From an uncultured Clostridia bacterium (lineage in GTDB: Bacteria > Bacillota > Clostridia > TANB77 > CAG-508), in assembly GCA_934131055.1 (NCBI GenBank), contig CAKOZB010000008.1, positions 1 to 20,904 on the forward strand: 20,904 nucleotides of DNA, written 5' to 3'. The position numbers and the translations under genes are program-made. The notes under the pieces are model-generated. The model was not told the origin of the DNA and made no database searches. It worked only from the letters and a program-made list of their open reading frames with translations. This document shows, one piece after another, positions 15,453-20,904 of this stretch (within the stretch, counting starts at the first letter, position 1; every line of letters begins with the position of its first letter).

Positions 15453-16313
15453 TTAATGTTTTCTATTTTTCTTCCTTGTAAGCAACATAAAAATTACAAT
15501 TACAGCCAATACCATTATTACACAAATAGCTGTTTTATTATCTTTTTTGTCTGTCGGAATACTAGAAGTTTCTCGACTGCTTTCTCTTATAACATCTATT
15601 TTGTAAGATACTGTTTCAGTTTTGCCTTCTTTCGATACAGTTATAATAATAGTATTTTTTCCATCTTTTAGGTTTTCATTTCCTTCTACTGTAATTTTAG
15701 CATTTTCATTTAAACATGATGTATCAACATCAATTTTTGAAGCACCATTATATATTTTTGCAGTATAACTAAATATGTTTTCAGAAAATGATGGTGATAA
15801 TTCAACTCCATCTTTATTTCCGTTTTGATCAACAGTATTTAGTTTTATAGAAGAAAGTCTTAGAGTTTCATCTTGAATTTTTCTAGTTACTTTTATGAAA
15901 TAAGTTCTTACAGTTCCATTTTCTGCAGACACGTCAACTCTTAAGTTATTTTCTCCTGTCTGAAGTTTTATATTCCCAGTGCCTGTAATGTTTGCTCTTT
16001 CATCATCAGCAGTTGCCTTTATAGTTACATTATCTTCTTCCGTATCTGAATCTAATGTATATTCTTGAATTTGTTTATCAAATTCAGGTAATATTCTATA
16101 TCCTTCTACTTCCAATGATGAAAGATAGTTATTACTTGATTTATTAGCATTTTCACTTTCTGCCTTTTGTTGATTTGTAAGTTGTTCGTTTGCAAGTGTA
16201 TCTGACATTTCATCTGTTAAATCTGCAATTCCAGCATATGATTTATTCATTGTTATCATTATTACTAATAGGACCATCAGTGATATAATTACCTTTATTT
16301 TACTTTTCTTCAT
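15453..16313 (-). CDS. Exported membrane-anchored protein with two cadherin-like beta-sandwich domains
   Basis: This 286-residue protein begins MKKSKIKVIIS with a hydrophobic signal segment (about 5-22) and SYAG near residues 25-28 as a likely cleavage site. A polar stretch rich in N, Q, S and E follows (about 29-63). Two related domains of about 80-90 residues come next: LSSLEVEGYRILPEFDKQ to TYFIKVTRK (about 64-145), and LSSIKLNTVDQNG to VSYKIDVIRE (about 153-244). Both have the pattern of the Pfam cadherin-like beta-sandwich family, common in secreted clostridial proteins. A TKxKK-type linker, one helix (about 262-279) and a basic end RKKNRKH (280-286) anchor it in the membrane without an LPXTG motif. 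The frame extends to TTG 16331, but that codon lies within the ribosome site of ATG 16313. It follows the wall hydrolase. Binding partner unknown. Confidence 0.82.
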   Translation of the reverse strand: MKKSKIKVIISLMVLLVIMITMNKSYAGIADLTDEMSDTLANEQLTNQQKAESENANKSSNNYLSSLEVEGYRILPEFDKQIQEYTLDSDTEEDNVTIKATADDERANITGTGNIKLQTGENNLRVDVSAENGTVRTYFIKVTRKIQDETLRLSSIKLNTVDQNGNKDGVELSPSFSENIFSYTAKIYNGASKIDVDTSCLNENAKITVEGNENLKDGKNTIIITVSKEGKTETVSYKIDVIRESSRETSSIPTDKKDNKTAICVIMVLAVIVIFMLLTRKKNRKH

Positions 16314-16320
16314 ATTTTTT

Positions 16321-16328
16321 CCTCTCCT
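16321..16328 (-). promoter_or_regulatory. Ribosome binding site deciding the 16313 start
   Basis: AGGAGAGG on the minus strand, a near-ideal site, lies 7 bases before ATG 16313. It makes codons 2-4 of the longer TTG-started frame (16331), which is therefore rejected. Confidence 0.75.
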
Positions 16329-16333
16329 CAAGG

Positions 16334-16387
16334 TATAAAGTAGGCTGGAAATAATTTAATTATATTCAGCCTTTTTTATACTTTATA
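16334..16387 (-). terminator. Terminator-like two-part hairpin between the wall hydrolase and the cadherin-like gene
   Basis: An inner stem (AGGCTG at 16342-16347 with CAGCCT at 16367-16372, extended by further AT pairs with two mismatches) lies inside an 8-bp outer stem (16334-16341 with 16380-16387). A 7-base bulge lies on one side. It begins 3 bases after the hydrolase stop. Transcribed from the minus strand, the inner stem is followed by ACTTTATA, a poor U tract. From the plus strand it is followed by six Ts. It may partly terminate hydrolase transcripts, fold in the leader of the next gene, or stop antisense RNA. Confidence 0.5.
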
Positions 16388-16390
16388 AAT

Positions 16391-19165
16391 TTATCTTAAA
16401 TATTTGCTTGGTATAAATGCTTGTCTTCCATCTGAAATTATTATTCTATACCAATCATAACCATTTATATTTTTATAAGTAGAATTATCTATTACAGTTA
16501 CTTCTGCATTTTCAGCTAATGCTGTAAGCTTTGCAACATCTGTACTTGGTCCAATTCTCACATTACATCCATATCCATCATTAGTCTTTACATTAGCTTT
16601 ATAGTCGCAGGTTTTAACATCATCTATTTGTTTTAAATATTTTCCAGATATATAGCCTATAGTTCCGTCTGATGTAACTACTTTCTGCCAATCTGAATTT
16701 ATACCTCTTTCAATTGATAAGAAAACTGTTCCTTTGTCTGTGATTGTTTTAATTATATTTGAAGAAGTACTTGGTCCAAATCTTAATAATACGTTTGTTC
16801 CTGTTGTTTCAACATTTATAGGATATGTTTCTGAGCTATTAGATGGTAGTGGCGTTATTGTTTTATCCATCTCTTCATATACTGGAATTATGAAAGTAAA
16901 TTCTGAATCTAATTTACCTGTATTTTTATACATGCTTTGCAATGTTTTTGCTTCACTATAAGCTCCCATTAAGTTTTGCATATATTGATGAGTATATAAC
17001 GAAGTTCCGTTTGTAGAGTCTATATCAAATCTATTTTGATATAATGTGTTTTGATAGTTTTCAAGCCAGTTGTCCTTACAGAACCCGATTCCACCTTCTA
17101 GGGCTTTTTGCATTGTATCCCAACCTTCTTTTTTTGCTCTAGCTAAGGCATTTGCATAAATTTGCGCCCATCCAGTTCCATTTGCACTAATGTTGAATGG
17201 ATTATAATACGTTTTTCCATCTCCACCATCCATGCCTCTTCCAATTTGCGTTCCATTGCTTCCTTGTTCTTGAATTAGTCTTGCAATTATGTAATATGGG
17301 TTAACATTTGTGTTTCTACATGCTTTTTCTATATCGTCTGCATATTTTTCTAAATACGTATCTTTAACTTTAGCCTTTATGCCTTCTAGTGTGCAAGCTT
17401 CATCTAAATATTCATTTACATCTTGAAATTGAAATATATTTACTTCGTCAAAAAAGTTTCTTGGGTCCATGTAATATGCTATAGCCTTTTCGGAAGCACA
17501 ATACCAGCCACTATCATATAGTAGAGTTCCACAAGTTGAACATACCCATTCTCCGCTATTTGATGTTTCAACTAAGTTTCTTCCATGAACTTCTGCTTCT
17601 CCTGCAACTGCACTATCAAATTTTAGTCCTGTATATAGGAATTTTACATTCCAATTTGGATGAGAGGCTAATAATTTTTCGAGTGTTGCTTTATATCCGG
17701 GATATTTATTATCATCTATGTCTACAACAATTTTCGAATCAGTTATTGTAAATTTTTGTGCAACTCTTCCTGAATAATTTTGAATTGTTAAATTAGCACC
17801 TTCTTTAACTTCTTCATTCTCAACAGTCATATATAATTCACTATTTTTAGAAATTATGTAATATTCTCCATTTCCGGCTTCTTTTATAATCCATTTTTGT
17901 GCATCAGAGCCGTTGTTAGCATATTGAGTAATCTTAGTTCCAATTATTGTAGTTCCATTGGCAAGTTCTATTGATGTATTTGCATGTGTTGCAGTTATTG
18001 TGTAATATCCATCGCCAACATATTTTATATTAAATTTTTGGTTTGCAGTTTTACCATTTTTCCAAAGTTCAATCTTTTCACCATTATTTTTAGAGCTATG
18101 AGGAATATCTATTACAAGCCTTGTATTTGCTACCGAAGCAATAGTATAAGTTCCATCTTCTAAGGTTTTTGTACCTTTCATTGCAGTTGGAACAGTAAAC
18201 TTAAACTTTTGGCTTGAAGAATTATTTAATTTTGATGTTACTATCTTTCCATTATCTACTGTTAAGTATAATCCATTGCATTTCGAAATTATGTAATAAT
18301 ATCCGTTTCCAGCGTCTCTGATTACCCACTGTTGGTTATTTCCACCATGGTACTCCCATTGGTCAACAGTTGCACCATTTTGTTTTGAGCTTCCTGCAAC
18401 ATCAATATATTTTCCCGAATGCATTGCCAATATTGTATAATAACCGTCATTTCTATATTTTATATTAAATTTTTGGTTGGCTGTAGATGAGTTTTCCCAT
18501 ACCCCAATATTTGCACCATCTTGAGTAGAACTTCCACCTATATCAACAACCTTTGATGTATCTTCAGCAGTTTGTATTTGATAAATTCCATCATTTATTG
18601 TTTTAGTTCCTGTGGGTGTTTCTTCTCCCTCTTTTACAAATTTAAATTTTTGATTATTGCATCCATTACTAGTCCATACCTGCACTAATGAGCCATCATG
18701 AGCGTCAGAATGAGGTATATCTAAATATAATCCATTGCTCTTAGAAATTATGTTAAAATAGCCATTTCCAGCATCTTTTATAATCCATTTTTGATTATCT
18801 CCACCATGGTATTCATATTGAAGAACTTGTGCTCCCGGTTTTTTTGAATTATTGGCAACATCAATAAATTTTCCAGAATGTACAGGTGAAATAGTATAAC
18901 ACCCATCCCCTATGTGTTTAAGTGTAAACTTCTGATTTTTAGTTCCTCCACCTGTCCATAATTCAACTTTAGCATCATTTGTTTTTAAGCTACTGTAAAT
19001 ATCAAACACAAATTTCTCGTCTAGAGCAGATTTTATAGTGTATACTCCATCTTCAAGTGTCTGATTCGTATCAGTCGCAAAAGTAGTATTGCTGATGTTA
19101 AGAGTTCCAAAAAAAACGCTAAGCAATACTACTATTTTTATAATATTTAAAATTTTTCTCTTCAT
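16391..19165 (-). CDS. Secreted cell-wall hydrolase: three ricin-type lectin domains, GH73-like glucosaminidase, two SH3b domains
   Basis: This 924-residue secreted protein has a signal peptide (1-30, cleavage near TFA). Three beta-trefoil ricin-type domains follow (about 36-177, 189-325, 334-476), each with repeated NQKF or NQKW (QxW-like) motifs and GNGYFNIIS-type strands. A beta-N-acetylglucosaminidase domain comes next (about 487-760): SHPNWNVKFLYTGL, AIAYYMDPRNFF (561-572), the probable catalytic Glu E633 in IARLIQEQGSNGT, and YYNPFNISA (653-661). Two bacterial SH3 domains close it (about 782-846 and 853-924), each with NVLLRFGPST or NVRIGPST. The enzyme should cut the glycan strand of peptidoglycan; the ricin and SH3b modules should bind wall sugars and peptides. 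The domain has a CSTC group (C542, C545) with C556. The start has AGGAG with an 11-base spacer. Autolysin is likelier than phage lysin because no phage genes are near. Confidence 0.9.
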   Translation of the reverse strand: MKRKILNIIKIVVLLSVFFGTLNISNTTFATDTNQTLEDGVYTIKSALDEKFVFDIYSSLKTNDAKVELWTGGGTKNQKFTLKHIGDGCYTISPVHSGKFIDVANNSKKPGAQVLQYEYHGGDNQKWIIKDAGNGYFNIISKSNGLYLDIPHSDAHDGSLVQVWTSNGCNNQKFKFVKEGEETPTGTKTINDGIYQIQTAEDTSKVVDIGGSSTQDGANIGVWENSSTANQKFNIKYRNDGYYTILAMHSGKYIDVAGSSKQNGATVDQWEYHGGNNQQWVIRDAGNGYYYIISKCNGLYLTVDNGKIVTSKLNNSSSQKFKFTVPTAMKGTKTLEDGTYTIASVANTRLVIDIPHSSKNNGEKIELWKNGKTANQKFNIKYVGDGYYTITATHANTSIELANGTTIIGTKITQYANNGSDAQKWIIKEAGNGEYYIISKNSELYMTVENEEVKEGANLTIQNYSGRVAQKFTITDSKIVVDIDDNKYPGYKATLEKLLASHPNWNVKFLYTGLKFDSAVAGEAEVHGRNLVETSNSGEWVCSTCGTLLYDSGWYCASEKAIAYYMDPRNFFDEVNIFQFQDVNEYLDEACTLEGIKAKVKDTYLEKYADDIEKACRNTNVNPYYIIARLIQEQGSNGTQIGRGMDGGDGKTYYNPFNISANGTGWAQIYANALARAKKEGWDTMQKALEGGIGFCKDNWLENYQNTLYQNRFDIDSTNGTSLYTHQYMQNLMGAYSEAKTLQSMYKNTGKLDSEFTFIIPVYEEMDKTITPLPSNSSETYPINVETTGTNVLLRFGPSTSSNIIKTITDKGTVFLSIERGINSDWQKVVTSDGTIGYISGKYLKQIDDVKTCDYKANVKTNDGYGCNVRIGPSTDVAKLTALAENAEVTVIDNSTYKNINGYDWYRIIISDGRQAFIPSKYLR

Positions 19166-19235
19166 AGTTTTATCTTCTCCTGTTCTTAAACTTTTTGTCG
19201 CAAAAACAAATTTTTTATCTAATTTTGTCTCTTTT

Positions 19236-19264
19236 ATTTTAACATAAATTTAAGAATTAGAGAA
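19236..19264 (-). promoter_or_regulatory. Weak candidate promoter for the wall hydrolase
   Basis: The 162-base gap 19166-19327 must hold a promoter if the hydrolase is expressed alone. The best I find is TTCTCT (19259-19264), 17 bases, then TAAAAT (19236-19241) preceded by TGT, an extended -10. The -35 is poor. A small hairpin (TTTTTG, TCG loop, CAAAAA; 19192-19206) lies in the predicted leader. No convincing terminator for the upstream GT2 is visible. Confidence 0.3.
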
Positions 19265-19327
19265 TAGTTTTTTATATTTTTCTATAACTTTTTTCTGGTA
19301 AAAATCCTTTTCTTGGTAATTGAATTT

Positions 19328-20272
19328 TTATTTTTTCAAATTTTCAATTTGTTCATATCTTAACAAATTTAATTCATAATTTTCCCTGTGTTGTCTTGTT
19401 ATTGTATCTAATATAATTGCACATTGGAAGGCAACAGCGGCCAATCCCATAAAGCCTGTTGCAAGTATTGCAGAAGGCACCTTAGTAATAAAGTGTGTGT
19501 TAAAGAATTCAACAAGTACTGGTATTCCAACAGCAAGTCCCAATATAAAGAATATTAAGGCAATAGCTCCAAAAAATTTAAATGGTTTATAATCTTTAAA
19601 CATTCTTGCAATTGTTTTTACAACTTTTATACCATCACTTATAGTGTTTAATTTTGAAGAGCTTCCCTCTGGCCTATCTCTATAGATTATAGGAATTTCT
19701 TTTATAATATATTTTTTATCCAAAGCATATAAAGACATCTCTGTTTCTATCTCAAATTTTGGACTAAGAACAGGCATGTTTTTCACAAATCTCTTGTTAA
19801 AAACTCTATATCCTGTCATAATGTCTTTTAAATCTGTCTTAAATAACACATTTATAGATTTCTTTACTAGATTATTACCTAATTCGTGGAATGGTCTCTT
19901 GTTTTCCTTTTGATATGTTCCATTTGAAAGTCTATCTCCTATTGCCATATCAGCCTCACCATTTCTTACAGGTTCAATCAATTTGTGGACAAATTCAGCA
20001 GGGTATGTGTCATCTCCATCAACCATTACGTAAATATCTGCTTCGATATCTCTAAATTGACTTCTTACTACATTTCCTTTTCCTTGTTTGTATTCATCTA
20101 CAACTATTGCACCATTTTTTACAGCAATTTCTCTTGTTCTGTCTTTAGAATTGTTGTTGTAAACATATATATCGGCTTCTGGTAATTCTTTTTTAAAATC
20201 TTTTATTACCTTTTCGATTGTTAGTTCTTCATTATAACAAGGTATTAGTACTGCTATTTTTTCCATCTTCAT
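19328..20272 (-). CDS. Dolichol-phosphate-sugar-synthase-like glycosyltransferase (GT2) with two membrane helices
   Basis: This 314-residue protein has a GT-A domain and two C-terminal helices (about 231-257 and 265-291). It begins IAVLIPCYNEELTIEKVI, then YNNNSKDRT (38-46), YKQGKGNVVRSQF (61-73), the metal site VDGDDTYP (D85, D87, D88), DIMTGYRVFNKRF (150-162) and YRDRPEGSSSKL (197-208). This is the DPM1-like group that makes polyprenyl-phosphate sugars, clearly different in sequence from the GtrB-like gene at 7827-8774, so the locus may make two lipid-linked sugars. Its start lies inside the upstream membrane gene (41-base overlap), showing co-translation. AAGGAAGG (20278-20285) stands 5 bases before ATG 20272 and 11 bases before a second in-frame ATG at 20266; either may be the true start. 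Confidence 0.9.
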   Translation of the reverse strand: MKMEKIAVLIPCYNEELTIEKVIKDFKKELPEADIYVYNNNSKDRTREIAVKNGAIVVDEYKQGKGNVVRSQFRDIEADIYVMVDGDDTYPAEFVHKLIEPVRNGEADMAIGDRLSNGTYQKENKRPFHELGNNLVKKSINVLFKTDLKDIMTGYRVFNKRFVKNMPVLSPKFEIETEMSLYALDKKYIIKEIPIIYRDRPEGSSSKLNTISDGIKVVKTIARMFKDYKPFKFFGAIALIFFILGLAVGIPVLVEFFNTHFITKVPSAILATGFMGLAAVAFQCAIILDTITRQHRENYELNLLRYEQIENLKK

Positions 20273-20904
20273 TATTTCCTTCCTTTATAAAATTCATTCC
20301 AAGATATACTGGTAATGCTAAGAATATTGGATATGCATATCTGTATTCACAATAAGCAGGTGAAGCGATAAGTGTTAGCCATAATATAAATGTTGGCAGA
20401 TATACTAGCAAATATTTATATTTTTTCTTATAAATGGTGTAACTTAATGCAATTACAGTAAGTAAAACTCCCGCTCCAATGCTAAATACAAATCCAAATA
20501 CTGGTATTCCTCTTGCATCTATTAATTCATCTATCTGTTCAACCCATTTTCCTTCTATTAATGGTGTTTGTTTAATTCCCATGTTATGGTCCATAGTAAT
20601 TCTACTAACCACCGAATTTCTTACCTCTGGATAATAATATCCATACGAATTTGATATAAATGCTTCTATATAATCCTTAGGATATTTTACGAATAATTTT
20701 AACCAAATCGATATAAATTCAAATTTATTTTTCGAAAAATATTCGTTATTAAAATTAAACTTTACAGGATCTGATAATATAGGATTGTAGTCTTCCCACG
20801 CATTTTCTACAATAAAATATTTATTTATTTTTTCTATTGTTTCTTCATCAATATCATTGTAATTATTTTTTACAGTTCTTGCTATTTGTTGTATTGGAAC
20901 AGAT
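20232..20904 (-). CDS. C-terminal part of a large membrane protein, probably DUF6020-like, N-terminus beyond the right edge
   Basis: The frame is open from the right edge (first full codon at 20903) to TAA at 20232, giving about 224 residues of the C-terminal end. A GTG at 20612 could be taken as a start for 126 residues, but the frame continues upstream with protein-like sequence, so that would be an artefact. Visible parts are IPQQ-type SVPIQQIARTVKNNY, a segment with NPILSDPVKFNF, an extracellular-looking stretch with FVKYPKDYIEAFISNSYGYYYPE, then about three helices and a hydrophilic C-terminus. The IPQQIAR and SDPVKF pattern recalls DUF6020 membrane proteins of Firmicutes surface-glycan loci, a GT-C-like family. 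It overlaps the GT2 gene downstream by 41 bases, as expected for a donor-making and donor-using pair. Family call is from memory. Confidence 0.75.
   Translation of the reverse strand, partial: SVPIQQIARTVKNNYNDIDEETIEKINKYFIVENAWEDYNPILSDPVKFNFNNEYFSKNKFEFISIWLKLFVKYPKDYIEAFISNSYGYYYPEVRNSVVSRITMDHNMGIKQTPLIEGKWVEQIDELIDARGIPVFGFVFSIGAGVLLTVIALSYTIYKKKYKYLLVYLPTFILWLTLIASPAYCEYRYAYPIFLALPVYLGMNFIKEGNNEDGKNSSTNTLL

Noticed and set aside
16734..19165. Repeated HGG-N-QKW and GNGYYYIIS coding segments as a DNA tandem repeat or recombination hotspot.
   Set aside because: The copies are diverged at the DNA level and match the repeating units of beta-trefoil ricin domains; they are old protein repeats.
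16391..19165. The wall hydrolase as a prophage endolysin.
   Set aside because: It has a normal signal peptide and no holin, structural or integrase genes lie nearby; a host autolysin explains it better.
1..20904. CRISPR arrays, tRNA or rRNA genes, insertion sequences, attachment sites.
   Set aside because: No regularly spaced repeats, cloverleaf-like or rRNA-like sequence, transposase or integrase motifs were found by eye on either strand.

Overview
The window is very AT-rich, and every gene I accept lies on the minus strand. There are 14 complete genes plus two cut by the window edges. All 15 visible stop codons are TAA (13) or TAG (2), most starts have strong purine-rich ribosome binding sites, and two clear vegetative-type (sigma-A-like) promoters are present. 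The standard code fits. RuvB, QueH, a TagO/WecA enzyme, a TagGH-like ABC exporter and a signal-peptide-bearing GH73-type autolysin with ricin and SH3b domains point to a low-GC Gram-positive bacterium, probably an uncultured or gut Clostridia-type Firmicute. Species cannot be told from this sequence alone.

The locus is a cell-surface polysaccharide and cell-wall region. In the direction of transcription (right to left) it reads as follows. (i) 20904-19328: the C-terminal part of a large membrane protein, overlapping a dolichol-phosphate-sugar-synthase-like GT2. (ii) 19165-15453: two exported proteins, a 924-residue wall hydrolase (three ricin domains, glucosaminidase, two SH3b) and a membrane-anchored protein with two cadherin-like beta-sandwich domains. 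(iii) 15434-13811: a consensus promoter, the polysaccharide ABC exporter (ATPase then permease, abutting), and a perfect 15-bp terminator hairpin. (iv) 13787-10029: a promoter, a fused polymerase/ligase-GT4 protein and a cytosolic GT2. (v) 9990-1: an extended -10 promoter, then tagO, a GtrB/CsbB-like GT2, a GT-C membrane protein, ruvB, another GT-C protein, a DUF2142-like protein, queH, and a membrane protein that runs off the left edge.

How the genes may work together (inference): TagO loads the first sugar phosphate on undecaprenyl phosphate, and the cytosolic GT2 and GT4 enzymes extend the chain. The ABC exporter moves the lipid-linked chain across the membrane, and the Wzy/WaaL-like domain polymerises or transfers it. 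The two polyprenyl-phosphate GT2 enzymes would make lipid-linked monosaccharides, which the multi-spanning GT-C-type proteins use to decorate the polymer outside the cell. No GtrA-type or Wzx flippase and no LCP ligase is seen in the window. The housekeeping genes ruvB (Holliday junction motor) and queH (queuosine synthesis) are embedded in this operon without ruvA or the other queuosine genes, which suggests that glycan genes were inserted around an older ruvB-queH neighbourhood.

No tRNA, rRNA, CRISPR array, transposase or phage gene was recognised, and no gene-free stretch exceeds 300 bases.
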